64,000 nucleotides of DNA, from assembly GCA_003254905.1 (NCBI GenBank), contig QANU01027813.1:14396-78395 (forward strand). Reading direction: 5' to 3'. Source of the DNA: Nissolia schottii (taxonomy: Eukaryota > Streptophyta > Magnoliopsida > Fabales > Fabaceae). A program made the translations under genes and the position numbers. Positions within the stretch are counted from its first letter, which is position 1. The number at the start of each line of letters is the position of its first letter. The notes below the pieces were generated by a model. It was not told the DNA's origin, made no database searches, and saw nothing but the letters and a program-made list of their open reading frames with translations. This document shows positions 45,011 to 57,954 of the stretch, piece by piece.

Positions 45011-45080
45011 TTTAAAATAGTCGAATCTATATGGCTTTAAGAATTAGTTTAACTAAGGTGTAAAATAGAAGGGGGGAGAG

Positions 45081-46487
45081 AAGGAGAGTAGGGAGAGAGT
45101 AGGAGGGGATGAGAGAGAGAGAGATGGATGTTTAAAAAAAACTAATTCAACTCAGGTCAGGTTTAGGTGGGTTGATTTGAATAATGGGTCAATTGTGTTT
45201 ACTGTGTATCCAAGTTAAATATCACATCAATAATTAACTGTCCAAATGGAAAATGGCAAGGACTAAAACGTAATAACAAGATTTGTGAAGGACAATTTCT
45301 TAATGAAAACATTTATGAGGGACGATTTCTTAACAAAAAAACTTATGTTGAGTAAAAAAAAATTTGTGATTTATGAGGGACTAAAAATTGAATTAACCCT
45401 AAGTCATATGTGTGGATTGCCACGTTACCAATTAACAGCCTAAATGGACGACAATGACTAAAACCCTAAACCCTTATTTTTTTAACCTGAATCATTTTAT
45501 ATCTTTGTTTATTGTTCGACAATAGACATAACAACACTAAGTGAAAAATTAGACAAAAATAGAATCTAGTGAGATGAAAATGTGAAATAAGAGGGGAGAT
45601 TTTAAATAAAAGACAAGGAATCTTGGACTTATAAAATTGGAGGAAAGTCAAAAATGAATTGGTGGAAAAATAGAAAAAATTAGATGAAAAACAAAATTGG
45701 TTTAAGATTAGCTTTTTTTTAGAAAAAAAAAACTAGTTATTGGATTGTTGCTAAACACGTTTTGATCCAATAATCTAGTTAATCTAGTTAGTTGTCAATT
45801 ACTCCCTAATTATTGGAGCACAGTTATTTAAGGATTAGGGGCTTTGTAACCCCAAAAATGAAAATCTTTATTAAGAGTTAATTAGCATCTTCTTTAATAT
45901 TAAGTTAAGGATCGTGTGACTGAATCTTTCATAAATATAACCCACTTGTTTCAAATTCTGCAAGTGAAAGTGATTTTGCCAAAAAAAAATTCTGAAAGTA
46001 ATTAAAACAATAGCTTTATTTATAGAGCTGAAAAGTGAATTAAATCTCCTACAAAGTTAGGAATAAATATCCAATTTAGTCTCAACACTTTTTTTTTTAC
46101 ATCAATTTGACAACTTGGCTAATCTTATTATCACATCTCACTGATTACCTTCACATAATTCTAATTATTTTACAAATCGATGCAAATATATGACAATAGT
46201 TCTTTTAATTAAAAAAAAATATGCCAAATATGTTAACACAAATGCATCTTCACCGATTGCCTAAAGTCTCGAGACGAACAGCATACTAATAGTTCTTTTC
46301 CTAAATCAGGTGCTGCTTAACCAAAAATTGCAGCACACAAGTAGCAAGCACCATTTCTTTTGGTGAACTTAATTTTAAAGGACCCATCACTGGAAATGGA
46401 ATTGTAGCATCAAAGTGAGTGGGAAAAATAAATACATATCATGGAAACAATGATAACAGAAATTCAAAACTCGATGGTATAACATCA
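45081..46487. other. Spacer between NOC3 and H2A copy 2
   Basis: No gene is seen. A GA-rich simple tract lies at 45068-45126. A GGGACTAAAA-type MITE-like stretch lies at about 45240-45400. The part next to 46487 is probably NOC3 3' UTR. Confidence 0.4.
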
Positions 46488-49400
46488 CTAAGCAATGGCT
46501 AATAATCTTGGCTTTGATCGCTGCTGCTGCTTCTGTTTCTTATATTGTTCATACAGCTCTATGGATAGTGTAGTCCTACCCAACTCGCTTCTCAACCTTT
46601 CGTTCTCCTTGATGTCATTAAGAAGCATAAAATGGGAACAGAGTTTCTTCCGCAACTCCTCCACGTTGAAAGAACTTGTGACTGTGGTAGAACCAATTGA
46701 CGGCGACGTGGTGGCGCCATTAGTTCGTTTCCTCTTGTTATTCAATTTTATACTAGTGCCACTTTGAGGGAAATTTAACTCCTGGTCAAGAGACATTTCC
46801 TTTAGAGCTTGTGTCGGCGAGGACTTGGAGAGAATGACTTGGTTATTTGCAGTACTCATGCTTGAAATGCCCGAGGCCATTGTTGATATAGCAGGATGAT
46901 AATGCATCGACAAAAGATTGAGTTCCCAAAGTACTGAGGCAAGAGCACCACTTAAATTGGGGTCTCTGGAATATGGTTGATATCTCTGCACATATGAGAT
47001 GGGGACACGATTATAGTCTATATGACAGTGAGTAAAAAAGCTGATACAAAGAATGATCCTCAACTAAAACATTATAGAAATGAATTCAACCTTTCTTCCC
47101 TTATATCAAAAGCTCACCCTTGTAAGCATTCGTTTCTCTCTAAACGAGAGGTTTCAGTGTCCAATTTTGCTTTCACATAATTTTGTTGTAACACAATCCA
47201 GAAAAATAAATTACAACACGCTCCAATGTCATATATCTAAGGCAATTCATTACTACAATAACTAAAAAATTGGACAATAGGCACAACTAAAGGACATCAA
47301 AATGTACTTTAAGAACCTCAAATGTTCCATCCTTGTGACGGGGCAATCCAATGCATGAGGCTTTAACTATAGTGGGAATTGAAAATGCACCCACTTTTGA
47401 AGATATTGTGCTTATAAGTGCAATATCCTCGGCAAAATCATTTAAAAACAAACTACAAATACGCCTGCAGAATAGATTCCTTTGTTATTTCATTTTTAAG
47501 TAGTTTTTATTATGTCATTTTTGTACGAGAAATGATATTATAGTGTCGGGCGCACTTAACTTACTCACACCCGACAGGTAGCAATAGAAATTGGTACAAT
47601 GCATTTAATATAAAATGAAATTACAGTACTGTATTCTTGCACCAAACGCAGAGTCAAATATGGACCCTGACTTTTCTCTCCAAACACCAAAAAGTTCTTT
47701 TCACTCCAAAGACCTCATGCCCCCATACTCGTCTTCATCTACTACCTCTCATAGACTACAATCATCAAACAAGTGCACCGCAATCTCCACTGAAGGGCTG
47801 CCGCCGTCACAACGCACCACCATCGTGCACCATCGTCACCACCACCTTCAAAGGCACCCATTTGTTTTTCTTTTCCAAACACGATTAGTGGAGGTGACCC
47901 ATAACCCCGTTGCCATTTCTATTGTTTGTGGCCCTTCAATCTTTTCCCTTCCCTTCCTTTTGGGCATGATCAAAAATGATTTTTTTTTTCTCAAATTATG
48001 ATTTATTTATTTTATGAGTGAGAGTCCCATCTTATTTTCAAATTATGATTTCTTTATTTTATGAGTGAGAGTAACATCTTATTAAGTCTCCCGTTACTTG
48101 GAGTAATGGCCTACCAAGTGTTTATTTGTCTCTTTATGTTAGTAGGATTTAGATTCAGCTTGTTCAATCCTACTATTACTTTCAGGGCCAATTCTGCCAT
48201 GCACTGACCTAAGTGTGGTGCATCATGCACCAGGTGCAATCCAAGTCATTCATTTGAAATCTATTACTAAGATTGAGATAGAGCACCAATATAATAAAAG
48301 ACCAGTGACACATCCCAAAAGCTCCTTCAAACCTCAGTCCCCACCATCTCCAACTCATTAGCTGGCCCTTCCATCTGCACGATCTCCCTCACCCTCGCTT
48401 TGAAGCTCCTCCTAATTACTCCTCACCCTCTCCAACTGCCCTTCTTCCATAAGGTCATTAGGTGTGTGTATTTGAGCAGGAAAAGATTGAAGCTTCCTTT
48501 AGGCGACCAACAAGACCAAATAGAACATCGGCAGAAAGACATGCTTGTGGCAGAGCGGAGCTCAGCGCAGTTGCCGTTAATTATGACAGTGAGAACACTC
48601 AGCCGCCATTGTTCCATAGTAGCTGCTGAATGGCCATGACAACGATGGTCTAACATGACTGAGGGCACAACTTGAGAATTTCAATAATCTGGTATTGAAC
48701 ATTGGCGCAACTGAGGCAGTGAGGGGTCATATGGCTGTGAGTTTGTCGGCGAAGGAGGAATAGCATGGTGAACCTCTCATTGTTCATGTATGGCTTCTAG
48801 ATGCAGGTGCACACCATGATAGTGCTCCTGAACCTCTCGCTCTACGAGGACAGACATGGGGAGGACGTTGTGAGTTAGAAGGAGGCAAAGAGTGTGGTTG
48901 GGGAGGAGGAATGGCCGCTGTGAAGAGTGGACCGTTGTGTTGGGCACAACCAAGCGGCAGGATCTGCATAGAAGCGCGGGTGGAGGCGGTGGCCGTCTGC
49001 ATAGAAGGGAGGTTGGATGAATACTAGAGTGGACTACATGATTATTCTTCTTACTATAAACTTTTACAAGTCCTCTCTTCACATTACCATGTAAAGAAAT
49101 ATTCTATCTTTTTCATAAACTACCCCAATTTTGTCCCTAATGCATTCATTATAAATCCAATCAATCTTGTCTAATGTATTCACTCATCCAACACAACATT
49201 CTCATCTCTGCAAAATTAAGCTTATTCCATTGTGGGTTTTTTTTCTGCCCAACACTCAGTCCCTTACTACACCGCAGGTCTTATAGCTAGTTCTAGGTAA
49301 AAAATTCTCCCTTAAGCTTGAGTAGCACTTTTCTATCACAAATAACAAGAACTATACTAAGCAAATAAAAATAAAAAAGCATCTTTTCCAATATATATGC

Positions 49401-52400
49401 CACCATACTTCATATTAATGCAACTTCCAGAAAAATAAGCACAGCCTTAAGCTTGTCTTTTGGGCATCTCAAGGGTTTTGACTAATGGAGTTTTTAAAAA
49501 GGTTTTAGTTTATGGATATTTACAATAAATGGAGATCTTGTTTCTGTGTATCCTTTTTTTTGCCTTATTTCATGATTATGATTCCTTACAAGGATATTTT
49601 AAATTTCTTTTGCTATAAAAATAGAGCGGGAGAACATATTAAGTGAAGATTCTGAGTGAAAAAGAAAAGAATGTCATTCAGCGCAAACACATAATGCATG
49701 AAGTTAGCAAGTTTACCGCGATTGTTCCAGAAACCGAGCCTCCTCCAATGTCATTTTCCAATAGATTTCTGCATTTCACATTCTTCTGAAGGAGATGCCT
49801 TACAGTGACCAAAGCTGAAACAGGTTCAAAAGGAAACTTAATATCAAGTTACTTTCTCTTTCATTTTTTTTCTTTTAGCTTCCTCTATTTTTTCCCCTCC
49901 TAAGGTAACACCTCTATGCAGATATAAGAATTTTAAAACATACCAGCCATGGACTCTGCAGATCCAAAGCAGAGTGACAATGTAGCCAAACGTTTTATAA
50001 ATGCAGCAGTCTTTTGCATGTCATGTTGCTTATCTTCGCACAGCATTATCTTCAAAGCTTCTGCTAACACCTCACCTTGACCACTTTTTCATAAAACATG
50101 AAACATATAAATTAACTAAAATAAGGAGCAGAAAAGTTATTAACAAGGAGCATCTCCATGAACTTAAAAAGCTAACACCTCTTCTTGAAAGTTGAGCAGG
50201 GAAAAAAGGTAAAATCCAAAAATAAAGAGAACAAAAACTAATCAAAAATATCACTTTATGCATATAGATATATCAGCATCCGCATAATGCATGTATCTGA
50301 ACTCAGCCATCAATTTACTAAAAAATAAAAAGAAGCCAAGGAAGTAACTGGTTCCAAAAGAATAAGCAGTCAAGCGAAGGAGCAATGTTTTTATCTCCTT
50401 TCTTTTGTTGGCTACAAGCATGGTTTTTATCTCTAACACGCCATTTCACAAGACAACCCTTAGGGCTTCAATCGTCAATAATGCACAAACACAATACCTT
50501 GTGCAGAAGTTATAACTTAATTAGAAAAATGAGGGCAGCAAAATCTGAACTTTAAACTATAAGATCATGAAGACTTAAACATGCACATGCAAGATCAAAC
50601 ATAGGAACAAGCACGTTAATATCAGTATCCACTGATGAAATACCCTGTCCTGCAAATGGAAATTTACAGAAACAGTATAATATTAGTTACAAGTTTAAAA
50701 GAAAAGACTCTGAGATTGCAGTTTATTCAAACCTTCCGGGCATGTATTCAAGCACAAGATTGTAAAGATGGACAAAAAAGTCCTGTAAATCAACATTCAG
50801 AGCATCAAGATTGTTCCTCATTACTTTAAAAGCAACAATGCAACATTGGAGACGTTCTGGCACAGTCAAAAATTTAGGACCCTTCTCAGGAGTGTTGCCT
50901 GAGTTGCTACTGCCAGAAGCAAGTATTTTCAGATGGTTCATTAGATCACCCATGAAGTCAAGATCAATCAAATGTGAAAACTTTCCCAGTCCTTGAAGAC
51001 AAGGAGCAAACAATGGGTGGGATTCAACTGCAGCAGATAATGCCCCAGAATTTGCTTCAGGCCTGAACACAAAAATGAAGGAAAATTATCAACCATCTAA
51101 ACAGAAATTGACCAATTCCCATCCAGAAGTTCAATACAAACAGAACGACATATTAGAAAAACTTAACACACAGCAAAATATTAAGAATGTAAAAGATCAG
51201 AACACTAAAGAGACTAAGTTAAAAATGTTGGTCAATACAAAACCAGCAAAAGATATGCAAAGATACTTCACAGTACAGAGGCTAGGTCAAAAAAATGTAG
51301 CAAAATACAAAACCAGCAAAAGATGTGCAAAGACACTTCACATCAATCCTACTGTGCATGGACGTGCAAAGACACTTCATAGAGAAGTTCACAAGGATTT
51401 GTGGGAGAAGGAGGGGGGGGGGCATAAAACTACTCCTTTGGCCATTCGCAGGTCGAATCACAGCTTTGTGGCCGCCATTGTTATTTAGATCTGAAAATTA
51501 GGGTTTTTAAAAAAATTTCAATGAAATTACATGTCTGTCCTCACATAAATCAGGGAGTTTCTATTTTACTCTTACTTAATCTATGGAAGTTTTTATTTTT
51601 CCCTCACTTAAGCTGAGGAAATTTCTATTTTGCCATCACAACAGCTCACCTTCTTCAACCTACCAACCATTTCTCCCAACGTGAACTGCTCCCTTTTATT
51701 CCTCATCGATGTTGCTGCTTATCTTTTTCGGTGACCATGCTTCCAGCAACAATATTTCTGACGACCAACTTCTCAGCCCCTCCATCCTCTGTTCTTTATT
51801 CCCTAATACCCCCCCCTATTGTCTCTGTTTCTTTATTCATTTCCACTGGCCTGCTGCCCCTTGGCCCCCTCCCTTCTCTATTGTCTTTTTTATTAGGATG
51901 GTGGTTCCGTATTTTATTGTTTTCCCTTAAGATATTTGATTTTTGTTTCAGTAACTTGTTATTTATTCATTAGATTAATCATTAGGGTATATTGACTAAT
52001 AATGACGAATATGTTTGTGAGTAATGTTTGTTCTCAAGCATTTATATGGATGTTGTATAAATTACATAATATTCTCTATACTTTTTGAAATTGCAGTCAT
52101 CCAACTACTCGCTATCCTACAATAGCATTTTGGGGGTCAGCCGCTCCGCTCCGCTATTTGGGATTGACTACCACGTTAGAAATTATGGATTGGAGAATTG
52201 TGTAGAGAAGATAAATGACATAGACGTGGAAAGGTCAAACTTAAAGAAATCTCCTATCCAGTGGTCCTCCCAAAACATAACACAAGAGCCATTGCCTACT
52301 TTCAAAGACAACAAATTTTTAAAGGTAGTATAACAGCCTTGAGAAACAACTAATTGATGTCTAAATGTTAGTCTCCTTCAAGAAACAACTAATTGATGGC

Positions 52401-55400
52401 TGATGTATCATGTTACGTGATGTGACACTTTATCTGGCGAAATGGACCCCAAATTAGCCCTCGAAGGATTCAGGACATCAATTTGGTCCTCAGAAGAAAT
52501 GAAAATTAATCTTTCAAAGACCAAATCGGTGTTCGAGAACTCTTTTGAGGACCGAATATGGGGTCAATCTCATTAGATGATGCGACACATCATCACATAA
52601 AGATACATATTAGACACCAATTAATGTTAGAAATCAATGTTGGGACTAATGTGAAACAAAAATCTTTCGAGAACCAATATGATGTTACAAATCTCTTGTG
52701 TACCAAATTGATATCCTACAATTCTTTCAAGAAAAAATTTAGGGTTTTATTCATTTTACTTTATTTCAGATTGTTATCCAAACACATGTCTATGTCTATG
52801 AGAATTTTTATTTTTATAAAAACAGCACTTTTCTTGAAGGGGAAGTAAAAACACCAATGACCCACCATAATGCAGTTTCATTTAAAACACATTATATAAT
52901 AACAACACACCTTGCGACTATAGACTGCATTGTATGCTTCAAGATGCGAAAATATGTCTCAAAAACAGCAGCAAGTGTTTCAGATTGCATCTGTCTCCGC
53001 TCTATAACATCAGGGGTAAAGGATGCAGCCTTGTAATCAGCTTCAACCTACAGAAAGTATCACTGCAGCCTTATCTCTAACAAAAACCAGAACAATCAGA
53101 ATTAAGTGGTTCTTATGAGGAAAAATACTGACCTCCTCTCTTGTTTTAGAGATCGATTCATGCCTACTTCTCTTTCTGTCATTCTCTGGCAACTGATGAG
53201 GTGCCTCCATGTTTTTCCTCTTCTTACTTTTCTTGTTTTTAAATTTCTGATCCTCATCTGTCTTTTCAGACTTCCCAAGATCCTCATCAAATGAAAGAGA
53301 CAAGAAAACCTGGAGAAGCATAGAAAAGAACAAACATCACTAAACAGCTTCATGCGGAATGAAAAATCTTCCACACAATTTAAAGAGATTCACTCAAAGA
53401 GCTTTAATGATTTTATCACATTCTACAAAGTACTGTATCAAATTAATTGAAAACCCGAAAATTAACAGAGTATATAATTCAAACAAATGACTGAAAGAAA
53501 GGAGTTGAACTCGTGCCTCAATGGAATCGGGGTGCAATTGGCAATTATTGGCCTTGACTATATCAGCAATCAATCGTACAGCCTCCACAGTAGCTTCACC
53601 GCCATGTTTACCGTCATTTGTAAATAGTGATTTAACTGTAGCACAACAAAGTTTCCTGTTAAACAGAAGCAAGAAATTCTAATCAGATACATGTTAGTAA
53701 ATATAAGTGCACAAAATCTTATGAAGCAGAAAACAGGTTGTAAGCCATAAAGTGAATTATTTGAGCTTAAAAGTAACGGAAAACTCGATACAGTTAGTTT
53801 TATCATCAGATTCACAATGATTGTTACATATGAAACCTTTAAGGGGGGCATGTTACAAATAGATTAATTTTAGGGGGAAAATCTAAGCTATCGTGGGAAT
53901 CTTTTGAGCACAAAATAAGGTATAATCCAAACACACACCAAGTCTTTCCAATAATTGAGAAATTGAAATTAGAACAGTGCTTAAGTTTCAGAACTCACTT
54001 CCAGGTAAAGTGAATGATGTTATGAAAAACATAATAAAAATATCAACAAATGCAGTGTTTAGAGACATGACTTATTATCGTTGAAAAAACAAAGTATTTA
54101 AGTTATTTGGCAACAAGTTCCTGTGGTATGCTAAACGCATGAAGCATGTAGTTTTCTAAGTGGACAAAGTGCTGTTGTAGTTATCTACACCGTCACTGCA
54201 ACATCAGCAATACTATTCCCATCATTCAAGATCAGTATTCATTTTAAACAGACATAATTTATGATACTTGACAAAATCCTCTATACTCCAACACACCTTC
54301 AATTACAAGGAATCAAAGGATAGTCCATAAATTCTGGAGGAAAAAAAAAAGCTTAATATTATGAAGAATGACCAACAGCAAAGATACAACTCGACCTTAT
54401 GGCCCCGTTGGTAGAGCTTATGTTTCTGACAGTAGCATCCAACAAGCTTTCACGGAAATTGAAATGGGGATTTGCATCAAGCAAAGTACAAATACAACGA
54501 ACTGCTAAATGCTGAAATAAAGGCTTCTTTTCTAAGGCCATCAGCCTTTGCAGGTACGCCTGACAAAAAGCATAAACCGAAGCAAAACAAAAAGAACATT
54601 TTAGTGTTAGTGGCATAAATATTAAATCAAACTCATACTTCTATGATAATTTTAAATAAGATATCATAAAAATTTTGATCAATAGGAAAAGTAGGTTGAG
54701 GAACGATGACAAGAAGCAACAATGCAAGCACTAGAAGTAGAAGTCATATCTGACAGTACAACTTTCTTTCAGCTAATCAAGTAGTAATAGTAAATTACAT
54801 CACACTCCAGTAAGAATAAGAACCTTGTATGCAGAAAGTAGAGTTGATTCAAAATAACGCATCTTTCTAACAGTCTTTGAAACCTTCATTTCCAGTTCTT
54901 TTTCAGTAGGAAGCCTGATTCGATAGCTGACAAATCACATGCATTGAAATGAAACATTATAAAAAAGAATTAGCGTAGAAGCAAACCAAACAAAAATTAC
55001 CATTACATATAAAATATGCACTGTAATATATAACTATCAAGATAATAAGAAAAATATATATATACAACTATCAAGCATACCCAGGGACAATATCTTTAAA
55101 TACAGCTAAGAGAGAAAGAAGTCCAAGTTTAACAATGGTAGGATCATTATCTTTAGATATCTGTATCATCTCCTTCAGAAATTTAATGTTGGACTCTGGG
55201 TCTGTAAGCAAAGCATTTCCCAACTCTGCAAGTTTACTCTTCTTAGTTTCAAATGTCTCCTCAGCTGTAAGATCATCTTTTACCTCAGCCTAAACAAATA
55301 AAACATAACACAGCAAAAATCATGGTTGTCAATCCCAGATAGCAATGTGGAGCAGCTGGCGCCAAAAACACAATAAAAACACATTTTTTACTCAGAACGA

Positions 55401-57036
55401 AACACATATCTATTACTAATAATCAAAAGTCATAGTCTAGAGTCTGATCACATAATAATCATCAATCTAATGCATAAATAACTAGTCAATACAATAGAAG
55501 TCAAGAAGAACAAGAGAACAAACAAAATACAGTACCAGATCCTAATAAAATTTAAGCCTTAAATAGATGGCCCAATGTTTCATTTGTAACAAAGGAAGAA
55601 GCCGAATAAAAAAAAGAGAAAAATAGAAACAAACCCAGCCCAAATAAACTCACATTCAACCCAAAAAAAATGGTTTCAGCACCAAAAAAAAATATCTGCC
55701 TTAACATCAAAAAACCCTAACTAACAGTGCAGAGGATGTCAGCTGCCGAGAAGGCACAGAGAAGAGAAGCATTCTGATACGAGGAAGCAGTGGTTGAGGA
55801 ATCGAAGAGGCTGAGGTTGAGGAAGAGAGAAACAAATGAGAAAACAATAGATTGAAGCTTGAAAAGGGGCGAAATCACCATACGGCCCACAAGTGATTTT
55901 CAGAAACAGCAGAGGGTATGGGTAGAAGTGGCTTTTCGTTGCCACCCATGAAATGCAGCTGAGACTTTCAAACCATAAAAGGAGTTAAAATTGAAAATAT
56001 TAATCTGAATGGGCAATACCAGTACTGCAGCTTGTGGCGTTTGTTCCACTTCTATTTTGGCCACCTCTTTCCCTTGTTTCTTTGCCTCTTTTCTCAATTT
56101 CTTAAGTTTGGCCCTCTTTTCAGCCTTAGTTAGCTTCACTAGACCTTTGTCAGCATTTCCATCCTCTCCTGTTTCCTCTTCACTTGGACCATTTTCTGAT
56201 TCTTCCCTTGTAGCTGCAGAATGTGACAAAAGCAGTTGTTAACAGAACAAAAGAAAAACATGATCAGGTGACCACAATGCACAAATTTAAATAAAGAGAA
56301 CACTGGATACCCGTCCGATAATAGAGCTTTCCATCCAGTGTCTTGACTGGAAGGGCATCTACTCGATCAACCTGCAGTCCTGTTTCTTCTTTTTCCTTCT
56401 TGAGAGCATTCTTTTGCAAGCGTTGCTCATAAAGTTTCTCCAATGCATCCTCTTTGGCATCAGCAACTCGAGTAACATGCCTGGTGATGCCAGAAAATAA
56501 AAAAGTCACATCCTATGTAACCCCATAGCATAAGTCAAAACTCATAAGCACATACACAAAAGCTAAACTATTATAATTAAGTTAGAAGAGATTTCCATTT
56601 TGTACAGGTGACCAGTAATGCTCATTGCCAACCTAAAGCTTATAATTTAAGAGTATTCCTGAGTGATGATAAGTCCAAAAACTTCATTTACTAATTCCGA
56701 AATAACTACCTTTATTAATTCCGAAGCTATGAAATAAACATCCACCAAAGCAGTTAAATTTACAATCAACATGGAGAAGTGTCTGCAATTTTTTCTCCAC
56801 TTTCACAAATTGTAACGCAAAATACACTGAACTACCAGAAGGAAAAAAGAAAGAATATGGAAGAAAGAACCGAACTTTGTGATTGATTGGGTGTCCAGGG
56901 AGGAAAGCAAGGAGGCATAGCCGCGATTGTCCTTGACGAATTGGAGGTCCTCGTCGGAAACCTCGACTTCTTCGTCGGGGATCTCCGGCGGGAGCTCAGG
57001 CGGAAGAACTAGCTTCTGCTTCTGCTTCTTCCCCAT
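46488..57036 (-). CDS. NOC3: Nucleolar complex protein 3 homologue (NOC3), 13 exons, complete
   Basis: In yeast, Noc3 acts in 60S subunit export and replication licensing; a similar nucleolar role is inferred. Exons on the minus strand: 56876-57036, 56311-56480, 56020-56213, 55081-55289, 54824-54926, 54396-54559, 53517-53655, 53133-53309, 52911-53047, 50733-51062, 49944-50083, 49717-49814 and 46488-46985. Phases join to about 839 residues; the Arabidopsis protein is near 830. It starts MGKKQKQKLVLPPELPPE. A Lys-rich stretch precedes the Noc3 domain, which contains KLGLLSLLAVFKDIVPGYRI. The C-terminal CBF/Mak21-type region contains RYQPYSRDPNLSGALASVLW, and the protein ends in a Gln/Lys-rich tail. 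Two points are uncertain: the exon 7 donor (GC-AG at 53516, or GT six bases later) and the start of exon 11, where a tiny extra exon near 50645 is possible. Confidence 0.92.
46986..49716 (-). other. NOC3 intron 12 (2.7 kb) with tandem duplication
   Basis: The longest NOC3 intron. At 47992-48085 a block of about 47 bases (ATGATTT.TTTATTTTATGAG then TGAGAGT..CATCTTATT) is repeated in tandem. The part at 49480-49716 is the counterpart of the left duplication arm. Several short frames on both strands have no recognisable domain. Confidence 0.6.
51063..52910 (-). other. NOC3 intron 9 (1.85 kb)
   Basis: A long intron with a G10 run at 51411-51421. A MITE-like part at about 52430-52720 is built of GGACC(C/G)AA and TTTGGTC words in both orientations. 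No gene is recognised. Confidence 0.5.
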
Positions 57037-57181
57037 TGCGACACAGTTTTGTCCGACGAAGGGAGTAAGTAAATAAGGAAAGAAGCAAAGCCTGAAACCC
57101 CCAGTCTTCAATCGCGCCCCGCTTGGCCACAAAGTGCTGTGCGCTAAACCAGAGAAAAGTAGACATACAAGAGGGTTTTTG

Positions 57182-57190
57182 TTAGGGTTT
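57182..57190 (-). promoter_or_regulatory. Telo-box in NOC3 promoter
   Basis: TTAGGGTTT on the plus strand reads AAACCCTAA on the minus strand, about 150 bases upstream of the NOC3 start codon. Telo-boxes are known to be frequent in plant promoters of ribosome-biogenesis and translation genes, which fits this gene. No clear TGGGCY site II is seen next to it. Confidence 0.55.
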
Positions 57191-57954
57191 TATTATTAGG
57201 CAAAGGTATTTTTTTTTTCATTCTTCCTTTTCTTTTCTTTTTAATGGTGAGTTTTTAGTTATCCTACGAATAAATGTCTTATGAAATTTAATTATTTTTA
57301 ATAATTTTTATAACTAAATTTATTAATTTTTGTTATTGTGTCATGTTTTATATGATTATAATAAATTTTTCATTAGTCAAATTGAAAGAGTCAACTTATA
57401 AGAAGTATAGAGATTTGCGGACTATTTGAGCTTACAATGCACCTCTCTACAAACATGGTATTAAAAAGTACTAATTTATCATATCAGATCATATAATTCA
57501 TCAATATGTCGTATTAAATTATAAAATAATAATAAAAACCAATGAATTCAATTGTAAAATTATTAAAATAATTAAATTAGTTATCATAGAGTATTTATCC
57601 CATAGGTAGCTAAGAAACCATTTTTTTTTTAATTTGGGAGTTACTCTAGTAAGATGGATATCAACCGCGACCTACTAAATTTTTTTTTTTATAATAACTA
57701 AAATTTAATGGTTAAAATTAAGTCCCTAAATTCATTTATTTTAATGAATTAAACAACTTTTAGGTCTCAAATTTTATATTCATTAGGTCTCAAACGTTAT
57801 ATTGACTAGATCTATTTTGTGACGACTATTTAGGTCCTACAAGTGGACATGGTTAGGTCTTTTCAGAATTACATGTTAGGTCTATTTTATTTAATATGCA
57901 TTATTTTTGTATGTTTCATTCAAATGAGGACATGCATGCTGAATCAAATACAAA
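57191..57954. other. Intergenic stretch
   Basis: AT-rich sequence between NOC3 and the FAR1-like relic. At 57755-57895 the word TAGGTCT recurs about six times. No gene is seen. Confidence 0.45.

Larger units (their letters stand above)
43058..45080 (-). repeat. Right arm of the inverted duplication (H2A part)
   Basis: Reverse complement of 37575-39529, apart from small changes. Its inner edge carries the same GAAGAAAGCATTGCA block as the left arm, next to a T/A-tract (43082-43098). Its outer edge ends near GGTGTAAAATAGAA (45070). The NOC3 part of the left arm corresponds to 49480-49838 here, 4.4 kb further out. Confidence 0.85.

Noticed and set aside
47320-47470. Extra NOC3 exon between exons 12 and 13
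   Set aside because: Exon 12 joins exon 13 in phase (GTIA then RYQPY) as in the family, and the block contains stops in the needed frame.
47615-48001. 128-codon plus-strand frame within NOC3 intron 12
   Set aside because: Ser/Thr/Pro/His-rich translation with no known domain and a position inside an intron of a well-supported gene; treated as chance.
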